This document shows positions 56,197-64,000 of a stretch of 64,000 nt of DNA, piece by piece. A program made the translations under genes and the position numbers. The stretch is from Pelistega europaea (GTDB lineage: Bacteria > Pseudomonadota > Gammaproteobacteria > Burkholderiales > Burkholderiaceae_B): the NCBI RefSeq assembly GCF_013133775.1, contig NZ_JABGBO010000006.1, positions 1 through 64,000 on the forward strand, given 5' to 3'. Each line of letters begins with the position of its first letter. Positions within the stretch are counted from its first letter, which is position 1. A model generated the notes under the pieces. It saw nothing but the letters and a program-made list of their open reading frames with translations. It did no database searches and was not told where the DNA came from.

Positions 56197-56619
56197 ATGA
56201 GTCGTCATAAGAGTAAAGCACCGGCAAGTCGTAATGTGCGTCTTGCTGAACAAATTCAAAAAGATTTAGCTCAGCTTATTCAGCGAGAGTTGGGTACGCG
56301 TGCTGGCTTGATTACCCTGACAGGTGTTGAGTTAAGTCCAGATTACGCACATGCAAAAGTATTTTTTACTGTACTTGGGGCTGAGCCTGCTGAGGCACAA
56401 GCAGCACTCAATGAGAAAGCAGGCTATTTGCATTCCTTGTTGTTTAAGTTATTACATATCCATACTGTGCCAACTTTGCATTTTCACCATGATGATCAAT
56501 TAGCTCACGGTATAGAGATGTCGCGTTTAATTGACCGTGCTAATCGTCCTGAGGATTTCCCTGACGAGGCAACTTCCACAGAGTTTGTGCCTCCTAGAAT
56601 TCGAGGTCAAGAGAGTTAA
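56197..56619 (+). CDS. rbfA: Ribosome-binding factor A
   Basis: Cold-shock 30S maturation factor. The 140-residue form starting at ATG 56197 reads [20 protein letters not shown], like other betaproteobacterial RbfA proteins, followed by [20 protein letters not shown] and [20 protein letters not shown], the single KH-type domain. The frame is open further upstream (56116), but the longer N-terminus has no family counterpart. The ribosome site is weak. Between infB and truB, the usual order. Confidence 0.92.
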   Translation: MSRHKSKAPASRNVRLAEQIQKDLAQLIQRELGTRAGLITLTGVELSPDYAHAKVFFTVLGAEPAEAQAALNEKAGYLHSLLFKLLHIHTVPTLHFHHDDQLAHGIEMSRLIDRANRPEDFPDEATSTEFVPPRIRGQES

Positions 56620-56663
56620 TATCTCTTGCTGAATGTTTGCCAAACGTCACAAGGAATACATAA

Positions 56664-57416
56664 ATGGGACGCAGAAAAGGTCTGGATATTGATGGAGTGT
56701 TGTTGCTAGATAAACCTGATGGTATGTCAAGTAACCATGCACTCCAAAAAGCACGTCGTAAGCTGGATGCTAGGAAAGCTGGGCATACAGGGACTCTGGA
56801 CCCTTTTGCTACGGGATTGCTAGTTTGTTGTTTTGGAAAAACGACCAAAATCTGCGGTGCTATGCTGAATGTGGATAAATCTTATCGTGCCACATTAACT
56901 CTTGGTAGAGAGACAGATTCCGGTGATTTGACTGGTGAAGTAGTACAGCAAGCATTAGAGTTTAAGGGTATTACTGAAGAGCAGTTAGCTACTGTATTAC
57001 CTCGTTTTGTGGGGGAGATTGAACAAATCCCTCCGATGTATTCAGCATTGAAACGCGATGGCAAGCCTTTGTATGAGTATGCTCGTCAAGGGATTGAGTT
57101 AGAGCGAGAAGCTCGCCGAGTCACAATTTATGATATTTTAGTGGTGTCATTTACACCTACTGAAGTAGTATTAGATGTTTTTTGTAGCAAGGGGACGTAT
57201 ATTCGTACCCTTGCTCAGGATATAGGACGTGCGTTAGGGTGTTTTGCACATTTACGAGCATTACGTCGTACGTCTGTTGGTCCATTTAAATTAACGGAAG
57301 CAATTTCTTTAGCGGATTTTCAGGCTTTAGAGAGTCCCCAAAGTGTATTGCTAAGTCTTAATGATTTACCTCCGGATTTACTGCCGGAAAAATTACGTCA
57401 AAAGGAAACACTATGA
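56664..57416 (+). CDS. truB: tRNA pseudouridine(55) synthase TruB
   Basis: Forms pseudouridine 55 in the T-loop of tRNAs. The 250-residue protein has DGVLLLDKPDGMSSNHALQK, GHTGTLDPFATGLLVCCFG with the catalytic aspartate, and YSALKRDGKPLYEYARQG. It is shorter than E. coli TruB (314), lacking part of the C-terminal PUA region. AAGGAATAC precedes the ATG. Its stop overlaps the typA start by four bases. Confidence 0.95.
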   Translation: MGRRKGLDIDGVLLLDKPDGMSSNHALQKARRKLDARKAGHTGTLDPFATGLLVCCFGKTTKICGAMLNVDKSYRATLTLGRETDSGDLTGEVVQQALEFKGITEEQLATVLPRFVGEIEQIPPMYSALKRDGKPLYEYARQGIELEREARRVTIYDILVVSFTPTEVVLDVFCSKGTYIRTLAQDIGRALGCFAHLRALRRTSVGPFKLTEAISLADFQALESPQSVLLSLNDLPPDLLPEKLRQKETL

Positions 57417-59236
57417 GCCGCGCGCTCCGTAACATTGCTATTATTGCTCACGTTGACCACGGTAAAACAACGTTGGTTGACCAGTTATTACGTCAATCAG
57501 GCACGTTCCGCGAGAACCAACAAGTCGCTGAACGCGTAATGGACTCTAATGATATTGAAAAAGAACGTGGTATCACCATTCTTTCTAAAAACTGTGCGGT
57601 AGAGTACGAGGGTACACACATTAATATTGTAGATACCCCAGGACATGCGGACTTCGGAGGTGAAGTGGAGCGTGTATTATCGATGGTAGATGGAGTGCTA
57701 TTGTTAGTGGATTCAGTAGAAGGTCCAATGCCTCAAACACGCTTTGTGACCAAGAAAGCATTAGCTCTTGGCCTTAAACCTATTGTGGTGATTAATAAAA
57801 TCGATCGTCCTGGGGCACGTCCTGACTATGTAATCAATACAACCTTTGATTTATTTGATAAATTAGGTGCTACCGAGGAACAACTGGATTTTCCTATCGT
57901 TTATGCTTCTGGTCTTAATGGTTATGCTGGGTTGACAGAGGATGTTCGTAGTGGCGATATGCGTCCTTTGTTTGATACAGTACTTAAGCATGTACCTGTG
58001 CGTAATGATAATGCCGACGGTCCATTGCAATTACAGATTATCTCATTAGACTACAACAGCTATGTTGGTAAAATCGGTGTGGGTCGTATTAACCGTGGTC
58101 GTGTACGTCCTGGACAAAATGTTGTGGTGAAATTCGGTCCTGAGGGTGAGCCTATCAATGGACGTATTAACCAAGTGTTAAAGTTTAAAGGTCTTGATCG
58201 TGAGTTGGTGGACTCAGCAGAAGCAGGTGATATTGTATTAATCAACGGTATAGATGAAATTGGTATCGGTTGTACACTTTGCGACCCCAATACACCAGAA
58301 GCTTTGCCTATGTTGAAGATTGACGAACCTACATTGACAATGAACTTTATGGTGAATACTTCACCTCTTGCTGGTCGTGAAGGTAAGTTTGTGACAAGTC
58401 GTCAGTTACGTGACCGTCTTAACCTTGAGTTGAAATCTAATGTAGCGTTACGTGTTAACGATACTGATGATGATACGGTATTTGAAGTCAACGGGCGTGG
58501 GGAATTACACCTAACTATCCTGCTTGAAAATATGCGTCGTGAAGGTTATGAGTTAGCTGTTTCTCGTCCACGAGTTGTATATAAAGAAATCGATGGCGTA
58601 CGTTGTGAGCCGATGGAATTATTAACTGTGGATGTTGAGGATGACCACCAAGGGGCTGTCATGGAAGAACTCGGTCGTCGTAAGGGTGAGTTGCTCAATA
58701 TGGAATCAGATGGCAAGGGTCGCACTCGTCTTGAGTATCGTATCCCTGCACGTGGTTTGATTGGTTTCTCGGGTGATTTTCTTTCTATGACACGTGGTAC
58801 AGGGTTGATGAGTCATATTTTTGATGACTACGCTCCAGTACGTGAAGGAAGTATTGGTGAGCGTCGTAATGGTGTGCTAATTAGTCAAGACGATGGTAAT
58901 GCAGTAGCATATGCATTATGGAAACTTCAAGACCGTGGTCGTATGTTTGTGTCACCTGGCGAGCCACTTTATGAAGGTATGATTATCGGTATTCATAGTC
59001 GCGATAACGATTTAGTTGTTAACCCTATTAAAGGTAAACAGCTAACTAATATTCGTGCCTCTGGTACTGATGAAGCAGTGCGTCTTGTACCTCCTATTAA
59101 ATTGACACTAGAGTATGCGGTTGAGTTTATTGACGATGATGAGCTCGTAGAAGTAACACCTAAGAGTATCCGTCTACGTAAGCGCCATCTTTCTGAAAAC
59201 GATCGCAAACGTGCTGCACGTGAGGCAGCAGTTTAG
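57413..59236 (+). CDS. typA: Ribosome-associated GTPase TypA/BipA
   Basis: The 607-residue translation GTPase has G1 [15 protein letters not shown], switch [16 protein letters not shown]3 [16 protein letters not shown]4 [10 protein letters not shown] and the BipA-specific C-terminal domain ([35 protein letters not shown]-like stretch). It helps 50S assembly at low temperature. Overlaps truB by four bases, extending the rimP operon by coupling. Terminator at 59301-59327 ends the run. Confidence 0.97.
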   Translation: MSRALRNIAIIAHVDHGKTTLVDQLLRQSGTFRENQQVAERVMDSNDIEKERGITILSKNCAVEYEGTHINIVDTPGHADFGGEVERVLSMVDGVLLLVDSVEGPMPQTRFVTKKALALGLKPIVVINKIDRPGARPDYVINTTFDLFDKLGATEEQLDFPIVYASGLNGYAGLTEDVRSGDMRPLFDTVLKHVPVRNDNADGPLQLQIISLDYNSYVGKIGVGRINRGRVRPGQNVVVKFGPEGEPINGRINQVLKFKGLDRELVDSAEAGDIVLINGIDEIGIGCTLCDPNTPEALPMLKIDEPTLTMNFMVNTSPLAGREGKFVTSRQLRDRLNLELKSNVALRVNDTDDDTVFEVNGRGELHLTILLENMRREGYELAVSRPRVVYKEIDGVRCEPMELLTVDVEDDHQGAVMEELGRRKGELLNMESDGKGRTRLEYRIPARGLIGFSGDFLSMTRGTGLMSHIFDDYAPVREGSIGERRNGVLISQDDGNAVAYALWKLQDRGRMFVSPGEPLYEGMIIGIHSRDNDLVVNPIKGKQLTNIRASGTDEAVRLVPPIKLTLEYAVEFIDDDELVEVTPKSIRLRKRHLSENDRKRAAREAAV

Positions 59237-59300
59237 TCGTATAGTGGTAAACATGCACAGTTATCCATTTTTGATAGTGGATGGATTGAGAAACTTAAAA

Positions 59301-59327
59301 GGAGAGTTTTTAACTCTCCTTTTTTTG
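59301..59327 (+). terminator. Intrinsic terminator after typA
   Basis: GGAGAGTT-ttt-AACTCTCC followed by eight T residues. Confidence 0.92.
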
Positions 59328-59378
59328 TGGTAAGTCTAGTGTGCAGCGTATTAGCAGATTATGAATAAAGTGTGCATA

Positions 59379-60725
59379 CTAAGGTGTTGTACGCCGCAAA
59401 ACAACTATTAATCCAGTGGGTTGGGCATTACTCAAGCACAACTGTAAGCCATGTAATTCTGCAATAGTCTCAATAATTGAAAATCCTAAACCGCTGCCTT
59501 GCTGAGTTTGTCCTGCAGGACGGTAGAAACGTTCACGAATACGCTTCATGTCTTCAGGGGCGATACCAGGACCTTGGTCTTGTACGGTGATGCTATTGTG
59601 ACTAAGTGTTAAGGTGACGACTGACTGCTCAGGACTATAGCGAATGGCATTATCCAAGACATTACGTAGCATGGTTTGGATGAGTAGAGGGGTACCGTAA
59701 AGTGGCAGTACATCTTCTAGTGTACATTGAGTAACTAATTTCAATTTAATATGTTTTTGTCGTGCTGCAAGGTTAACGCTTTGTAGTGTCTGTGGAATAA
59801 GAGTGTTCCAATCAATGGGTTGGTTATCAGGAAGTGCCTGTAATGGATCCAGACGAGAAAGCGTGAGTAGTTGATCTACCAAGTGGCTGGCTCTATCTAT
59901 ACTCATATGAATATTTCTCAATCGTTGTAGTTGTTCTTCCTTGTCTTCTGTCATGGCAAGTACTTCAGCCTGTACTTTTAAGGCAGCTAAAGGGCTACGC
60001 AATTCATGGGCAGCATCAGAAGTAAAACGTCGTTCTTTTTGAATAGCCTGATCAAGGCGATTGAGCAGATGGTTAATCGCACTGACTAGAGGAACAATTT
60101 CTGCAGGAACATTTTCAGATACAGTTTTTAGACTACGCACATCACGAGCTTGAATTTCTTGAGTAACTTGTTTAAGTGGTGATAGGCCACGGCGTATACC
60201 ATAAATGATGAGTAGTAATAACACAGGAATAGAGCAGAGTAGGAGTACCAACTGCACCCAAAGTGCATCAAACAACATATCAAAACGTTCGTCCAGTTTT
60301 TGACCCACAGCAACAACCCGTTCTGAGTCTACTAGATATACATATCGCCAACCGCTCAAATCCCAGAAATGATCATCATTATGAAAGCCTATTTGTTGAC
60401 TAAAAGGAAATTTTTGCCCTTTTCTATCGGCAAATAGTAGCTTTCCTTGCTGGTTCCAAACGGCAAACCCTTGATTGCCTGTTTCCGCATAGCCTTCATT
60501 ATGTGGCAAAATCTCTTCGATAGATTTAAAAGTTGTATAGTTTTGTACCTGAGGAGCAACATGCTTAATAGTAGAAGCGAGTTGTAGCATCTGCGAGTCT
60601 GCCATCTCATTAATTTCTTTGATAGAGGCGATACTGCTACCAATGGTAATCACTATCCATAGTGTGACTAACGCACTACTAAGGTAGGTTAATAATCGTC
60701 GTTGGATGCTGGTAGTGGCTTTCAT
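59379..60725 (-). CDS. Sensor histidine kinase (QseC/PmrB-like)
   Basis: The 448-residue inner-membrane kinase has TM1 (about 11-33), a periplasmic sensor of about 120 residues, TM2 (about 157-176), a HAMP linker (RRGLSPLKQVTQEIQARD), the H-box ERRFTSDAAHELRSPLAALK with His240, N-box LDNAIRYSP, G1 QDQGPGIAPEDM and G2 GSGLGFSIIETIAELHG. The layout matches the PmrB/QseC group. The signal is unknown; the adjoining PepSY protein and the CTTAAG box suggest cation or envelope-stress sensing. 26 bases after the response regulator. Confidence 0.9.
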   Translation of the reverse strand: MKATTSIQRRLLTYLSSALVTLWIVITIGSSIASIKEINEMADSQMLQLASTIKHVAPQVQNYTTFKSIEEILPHNEGYAETGNQGFAVWNQQGKLLFADRKGQKFPFSQQIGFHNDDHFWDLSGWRYVYLVDSERVVAVGQKLDERFDMLFDALWVQLVLLLCSIPVLLLLIIYGIRRGLSPLKQVTQEIQARDVRSLKTVSENVPAEIVPLVSAINHLLNRLDQAIQKERRFTSDAAHELRSPLAALKVQAEVLAMTEDKEEQLQRLRNIHMSIDRASHLVDQLLTLSRLDPLQALPDNQPIDWNTLIPQTLQSVNLAARQKHIKLKLVTQCTLEDVLPLYGTPLLIQTMLRNVLDNAIRYSPEQSVVTLTLSHNSITVQDQGPGIAPEDMKRIRERFYRPAGQTQQGSGLGFSIIETIAELHGLQLCLSNAQPTGLIVVLRRTTP

Positions 60726-60751
60726 AAGGACATTAACACCTGACTATAGAT

Positions 60752-61414
60752 TTATACTTTGCTGCCGAGCTGGTATCCAAGACCTCTGCGCGTCACAATA
60801 AAATCTTTGCTGATTTTCTTGCGTAAATTATGAATATGCACTTCAACCGCATTACTTTCTACTTCCTGATCCCAACTGTAAAGTTTATCTTCTAACTGAG
60901 CACGACTAAAAACTTGCCGGGGTTGCAGTAAAAATAACTCAAGCAAAATATATTCTCGCTGGGTTAGTGACAACGGTTGACCATGCAAACAGGCAGTTTT
61001 CTGGTTGGTGTCTAGTGTCAACTCACCATAATGCACTAGAGGACTTGCTTTGCCCTTGCTACGACGAATAAGAGCGAGTAGACGTGCCACGACTTCATCT
61101 AGAGCGAATGGTTTACATAGGTAGTCATCAGCACCAGCATTTAATCCTGCGAGACGGTCAGGCAGGGCATCACGGGCGGTGAGTATCAACACAGGCGTAT
61201 CTAACTGTTGACGTCGCCAAGAGGCAAGAACATCCATGCCATCAATATGAGGCAGCCCCAAATCTAATACTACTGCATCATACGGGGCACTATGTAGAAC
61301 CTCTTGACCTAGTTTTCCATCTGTAAACCAGTCCACGGTAAATCCATGTTTTTGCAGACCATGCAACAGACCATCTCCAATTTGTTGGTCATCTTCTAGA
61401 AGTAAAATACGCAT
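60752..61414 (-). CDS. Response regulator, OmpR/PhoB family (PmrA/QseB-like)
   Basis: The 220-residue protein has a receiver domain with phosphoacceptor Asp51 in VVLDLGLPHIDGMDVL, acidic pair LLEDDQQIG, Thr in ILTARDALPDR and Lys101 in LCKPFALDEVV, then a winged helix C-terminal domain (LTQREYILLELFLLQPRQVF, VEVHIHNLRKKI). It pairs with the kinase encoded 26 bases downstream. The best candidate target is the CTTAAG-N5-CTTAAG box upstream of the PepSY gene. Confidence 0.92.
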   Translation of the reverse strand: MRILLLEDDQQIGDGLLHGLQKHGFTVDWFTDGKLGQEVLHSAPYDAVVLDLGLPHIDGMDVLASWRRQQLDTPVLILTARDALPDRLAGLNAGADDYLCKPFALDEVVARLLALIRRSKGKASPLVHYGELTLDTNQKTACLHGQPLSLTQREYILLELFLLQPRQVFSRAQLEDKLYSWDQEVESNAVEVHIHNLRKKISKDFIVTRRGLGYQLGSKV

Positions 61415-61517
61415 AATAATCCATGTGCTATTGCTTACCTAACCAATCATAGCAGTTCATAGTGAAGTTGGTGCAACCACAATGTAAAAACAACGAAAAG
61501 AATTTAACGGTTAATTT

Positions 61518-61611
61518 TAATATTCTTTATGCCACCATTACTCACAGAGACTGGGTATTAATATCGTTTATGCCATTGCTACTCACAGAGACTGGGTATT
61601 AATATTCTTTA
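61518..61611. repeat. 41-bp tandem repeat upstream of the response regulator gene
   Basis: Two 41-bp units (61518-61558 and 61559-61599) differ at six positions and are followed by the first 12 bases of a third (61600-61611). The stretch CTCACAGAGACTGGGTAT is identical in both. It lies 104-197 bases upstream of the response-regulator start and downstream of the PepSY gene. Confidence 0.75.
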
Positions 61612-61697
61612 AGTAGTTTTTACTCTGAATGAGTCTGGAGGGGTTATCAACCAGAGATGGAAAGATGTTCAGAGGCATGTGTCCCCCCAGAAATAGA

Positions 61698-61967
61698 TTA
61701 GTGCTTAATCTTCGATTTAACTGCCTGGCCTGTTTTCATATCAAAATTAATCTCAACACGTTCTCCTTTTGCATTGGTTCCTTCAATTTCATAACAATTA
61801 TCATCTATTTCAAATTTTTTAATGTGATAGCCTTCTTGTTGTAATTTTTGCTGGAACTGAATACTAGGAATACGCTCGTTTTCTGGGTAGTGAGTACACT
61901 GAGTACTTGCCAAGGCAACAGAAGAGAAAGAAGCAATAACACTAGCAAATAAGATTTGTTTGAACAT
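61698..61967 (-). CDS. Small periplasmic PepSY-domain protein
   Basis: The 89-residue protein has a cleavable signal peptide (LFASVIASFSSVALA) and a PepSY-like core: IPSIQFQQKLQQEGYHIKKF, DDNCYEIEGTNAKGERVEIN and FDMKTGQAVKSK. PepSY_2 proteins often accompany PmrAB/QseBC-type systems and are induced by cations or envelope stress; the function is not settled. AAGGAAAC precedes the ATG. A perfect PmrA-type box sits 81-97 bases upstream. It is upstream of, and on the same strand as, the two-component genes. Confidence 0.83.
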   Translation of the reverse strand: MFKQILFASVIASFSSVALASTQCTHYPENERIPSIQFQQKLQQEGYHIKKFEIDDNCYEIEGTNAKGERVEINFDMKTGQAVKSKIKH

Positions 61968-61995
61968 AATGTTTCCTTAAAAAATTATATGGAAT

Positions 61996-62027
61996 ATATG
62001 GCACCAGAGAAAGCTGGCTTGCCATAT
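61996..62027 (-). promoter_or_regulatory. Hairpin in the PepSY gene leader
   Basis: ATATGGC-a-CCAG-agaaag-CTGG-ctt-GCCATAT forms a 7+4-bp stem between the predicted promoter and the start codon. It may affect mRNA stability or translation. Confidence 0.45.
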
Positions 62028-62047
62028 GCGTATTAAACCAAGATAAA

Positions 62048-62064
62048 CTTAAGTGAATCTTAAG
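62048..62064. promoter_or_regulatory. PmrA/BasR-type box CTTAAG-N5-CTTAAG
   Basis: Two perfect CTTAAG half-sites 11 bp apart, the pattern bound by PmrA/BasR. On the minus strand a TTTAAT hexamer (62032-62037) follows after ten bases, giving a plausible activated promoter for the PepSY gene. Confidence 0.7.
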
Positions 62065-62199
62065 AGATGCAAAGGAGCGTGAATATTGATGCAGATAAGA
62101 AGTAGATAAGAGAAGACAAGGTTATAGATAAGGAATGGATAAGAAGGGATGCGGCTGTTTTAAAAAAACAACAAAAAATTGTTAGAACTACATAAATGC

Positions 62200-62228
62200 T
62201 TGCATATAAGAAGAAAGATTGGCATAAT
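62200..62228 (+). promoter_or_regulatory. Promoter of tRNA-Asn
   Basis: TTGCAT (62200-62205), 17 bases, CATAAT (62223-62228); start near 62236, nine bases before the tRNA. Confidence 0.75.
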
Positions 62229-62244
62229 TCTAAATCTTGATGCT

Positions 62245-62319
62245 TGCCTAGTAGCTCAGCGGTAGAGCAGCGGACTGTTAATCCGTTGGTCACTGGTTCG
62301 ATCCCAGTCTGGGCAGCCA
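62245..62319 (+). tRNA. tRNA-Asn (GTT)
   Basis: A 75-base cloverleaf with acceptor TGCCTAG/CTGGGCA, anticodon stem-loop CGGACTGTTAATCCG (anticodon GTT), T-arm CTGGTTCGATCCCAG and encoded CCA. Single gene with its own promoter and terminator. Confidence 0.96.
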
Positions 62320-62326
62320 GAATTTT

Positions 62327-62366
62327 AAGCCTCTTGTGATTTTTCGCAAGAGGCTTTTGTGTTTTT
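62327..62366 (+). terminator. Intrinsic terminator of tRNA-Asn
   Basis: AAGCCTCTTG (62327-62336) and CAAGAGGCTT (62347-62356) pair perfectly around a ten-base loop, followed by TTGTGTTTTT. Confidence 0.88.
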
Positions 62367-62681
62367 ACTTTGTGACTTATCAAGTCATTGGGCTATCTTA
62401 ACAATAATAGTTTGTAGACAAAGTAAAGGATGAGAAACATAGCAGATGCATGGGTTTGGCATCAACAAAACCCGTATCTCAAAAGTAAAAAATGTTTTTT
62501 ATCAAAGGATAAGAGAAGAGAGAGTAACGTGTTTTCTTATTTTTGATGTTAGTGTTGAACACGTTTTTGACCTTTAGTTAAAAGCATATTTTCTTGTATC
62601 AAAATTTCCGCTGTCATGGGAGATTCAGTGTACAATACAGTTTTACTGGCGTGAAGAAATATTCCATCTAACAAGTAAGCT
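62367..62681 (+). other. Intergenic region upstream of ispA
   Basis: AT-rich, non-coding. It has an 8-bp inverted repeat AACGTGTT ... AACACGTT (62526-62575) followed by TTT, and a TACAAT hexamer (62631-62636) that could be the ispA -10 box. I see no gene. Confidence 0.4.
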
Positions 62682-63596
62682 ATGAATGACGCATCCCTTT
62701 CTTTTTCTGAATGGCTATCATTGGCTGTTGCACAAGTCGAACAATGTTTGCACGAGCAGTTGCCAGCACAAAAGGAGTTGCCTCAGGTATTGCATGAGGC
62801 AATGCGTTATGCAGTTTTGGGTCCTGGCAAGCGAGTGCGTGCTGCCCTTGTTTATGCTACAGGCTTGGCTTGTTCGCACGATAATCAACTAGAACCTCAG
62901 CAGCTTAGAGCGTTGTCGCTGGCAGCTGCTGCTGTTGAAATGATTCATGCTTACTCTTTAGTGCATGATGATTTGCCTTGTATGGATGACGATGATATGC
63001 GTCGAGGTAGACCTACTTGTCATATCCAATATGGTGAGGCAATGGCGTTATTAGCAGCTGATGCGTTGCAACCACTAGCATTTCAGCAGTTAGCACAAAT
63101 GCCCATTTCTTCTGCTTTAGTGACACAGGCAGTTGATGTACTGGCACAGGCTGCTGGCAGTCATGGTATGGTAGGGGGGCAGGTGATTGATGTGGCTAAT
63201 GTGGGCAATTTGCTAGAGTTATCCCAGCTACAGCAGATGCACCGCATGAAGACGGGAGCTATGATTGAGGCGAGTGTAAGGTTGGGAGCGATTGCATTGG
63301 GAGCTGCTTCTGCAATACGCCAGTCGTTAGAGGATTATGCTGCTGCCATTGGTTTGGCATTCCAGGTTGTTGACGATATTTTAGATGTCACAGCGGATAG
63401 TCAAGCATTGGGCAAGACAGCCGGCAAGGATGCTCAAGCTCATAAGCCGACTTATGTGTCGTTGATGGGACTAGAACAATCGCAACAATTTGCTGAAGAA
63501 TTACATCGGGCCGCACTCAAGGCATTACTACCTATCGGTGGGCAGGCTCAACGTTTAAAAGAATTGGCTGATTTTATTATTTGCCGTCACTATTAA
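62682..63596 (+). CDS. ispA: Farnesyl diphosphate synthase (short-chain polyprenyl synthetase)
   Basis: Condenses IPP with DMAPP/GPP to farnesyl diphosphate. The 304-residue helical protein has GPGKRVRAALVYATG, the first aspartate-rich motif SLVHDDLPCMDDDDMRRGRP (DDXXXXD type), GGQVIDVANVG, the MKTGAMIEASVRLGAIA segment and the second motif FQVVDDILDVTADSQALGKT. The DDXXXXD spacing is the bacterial type. It is nine bases upstream of dxs, which supplies the DXP pathway, a known ispA-dxs pairing. Confidence 0.95.
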   Translation: MNDASLSFSEWLSLAVAQVEQCLHEQLPAQKELPQVLHEAMRYAVLGPGKRVRAALVYATGLACSHDNQLEPQQLRALSLAAAAVEMIHAYSLVHDDLPCMDDDDMRRGRPTCHIQYGEAMALLAADALQPLAFQQLAQMPISSALVTQAVDVLAQAAGSHGMVGGQVIDVANVGNLLELSQLQQMHRMKTGAMIEASVRLGAIALGAASAIRQSLEDYAAAIGLAFQVVDDILDVTADSQALGKTAGKDAQAHKPTYVSLMGLEQSQQFAEELHRAALKALLPIGGQAQRLKELADFIICRHY

Positions 63597-63605
63597 TACA
63601 AAGTT

Positions 63606-64000
63606 ATGACATTACTATCAACTATTCAAAACCCTGCCGATATAAAGCATTTGAGTTGCACTCAGCTTCGTGCTTTAGCGGATGAGTTGCGCCAATATAT
63701 TATTCATTCTGTGGCGCAAACAGGTGGGCATCTATCGTCTAATTTAGGGACAGTAGAGCTGACTGTGGCTTTGCATAAGGTATTTGACACTCCTCATGAC
63801 CGTATTATTTGGGATGTTGGGCATCAGTCATATGCACATAAGATTTTGACTGGACGACGAGATCAAATGAAGTCATTGCGACAAGCAGGTGGGATTTCAG
63901 GATTTCCCAAGCGTAGCGAGTCCGAATACGATGCTTTTGGCACAGCACACTCATCCACTTCTATATCTGCTGCGTTGGGGATGGCTGTTGTTTCTCGTAA
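63606..64000 (+). CDS. dxs: 1-deoxy-D-xylulose-5-phosphate synthase, 5' part (runs off window)
   Basis: The first 131 codons of the thiamine-diphosphate enzyme that makes DXP from pyruvate and glyceraldehyde 3-phosphate, the first step of the MEP isoprenoid pathway. Seen are [57 protein letters not shown] and [20 protein letters not shown] followed by [13 protein letters not shown], all family signatures. The remainder lies beyond base 64000. Confidence 0.95.
   Translation, partial: MTLLSTIQNPADIKHLSCTQLRALADELRQYIIHSVAQTGGHLSSNLGTVELTVALHKVFDTPHDRIIWDVGHQSYAHKILTGRRDQMKSLRQAGGISGFPKRSESEYDAFGTAHSSTSISAALGMAVVSR

Noticed and set aside
62060-62383. 107-codon minus-strand open frame with AQTGIEPVTNGLTVRCSTAELLG-like wording
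   Set aside because: It is the antisense of tRNA-Asn and its terminator. This is a well-known spurious tRNA-shadow ORF.

Overview
The window is a chromosomal segment of a moderately AT-rich betaproteobacterium, most likely a low-GC member of the Alcaligenaceae (Burkholderiales; Pelistega, Oligella or Basilea-like). I infer this from protein sequences and gene orders typical of that group: dusB-fis-purH-ruvC-ruvA, maf-yceD-rpmF-plsX-fabHDG-acpP-fabF, mucD-lepA-lepB-rnc-era-recO, rpsF-priB-rpsR-rplI-dnaB, scpB-rluB and rimP-nusA-infB-rbfA-truB. Genus-level placement is a guess. I see no phage, insertion sequence or CRISPR array; almost everything is core genome.

Layout. 1-357: 3' end of an autotransporter gene. 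556-4451: fbp and pepN on the minus strand. 4791-8656: a DUF4136 lipoprotein, tldD, a small membrane protein and a divergent Crp/Fnr-type regulator. 8793-12813: a minus-strand operon dusB-fis-purH-ruvC-ruvA without ruvB. 13057-18396: a CtaG-like membrane protein, a YheT-type hydrolase, a zinc-finger protein, an RhlE-type helicase, a thioredoxin-like protein and a molybdopterin-binding-domain protein. 18677-23102: phasin gene and rne with a long leader. 23371-28030: rluC, a HAD phosphatase, an AmiD-type amidase, an RsmI-like methylase, maf and yceD. 28076-34036: the fatty-acid synthesis cluster. 34083-41500: a small membrane protein, mucD/degQ, lepA, lepB, rnc, era and an unusually short recO. 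41642-48258: cytochrome c, the rpsF operon, dnaB, a TsdA-like plus triheme cytochrome pair, and initiator tRNA. 48335-59236: scpB, rluB, the nusA-infB operon, truB and typA. 59379-61967: a PmrAB/QseBC-type two-component system with a PepSY protein. 62245-64000: tRNA-Asn, ispA and the 5' part of dxs.

The genes mostly serve macromolecular synthesis (ribosome assembly, translation factors, tRNA and rRNA modification), envelope lipid supply, DNA repair and isoprenoid precursors. Accessory functions are thiosulfate/cytochrome c electron transfer and envelope-stress sensing.

The most interesting signals are regulatory. An intrinsic terminator sits only ten bases before the rimP start codon in a promoter-led leader, suggesting attenuation of the nusA operon. 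A perfect CTTAAG-N5-CTTAAG box lies upstream of the PepSY gene beside the two-component genes, with 41-bp tandem repeats between them. Two TGC-N3-GCA inverted repeats flank the phasin promoter. A shared palindrome TTTACCATAn-TGT-nTATGGT occurs at both ends of the Crp/Fnr-type gene. A long stem-loop precedes lepA. Other oddities are the missing rpoE-rseAB between fabF and mucD, and a RecO about 50 residues short.
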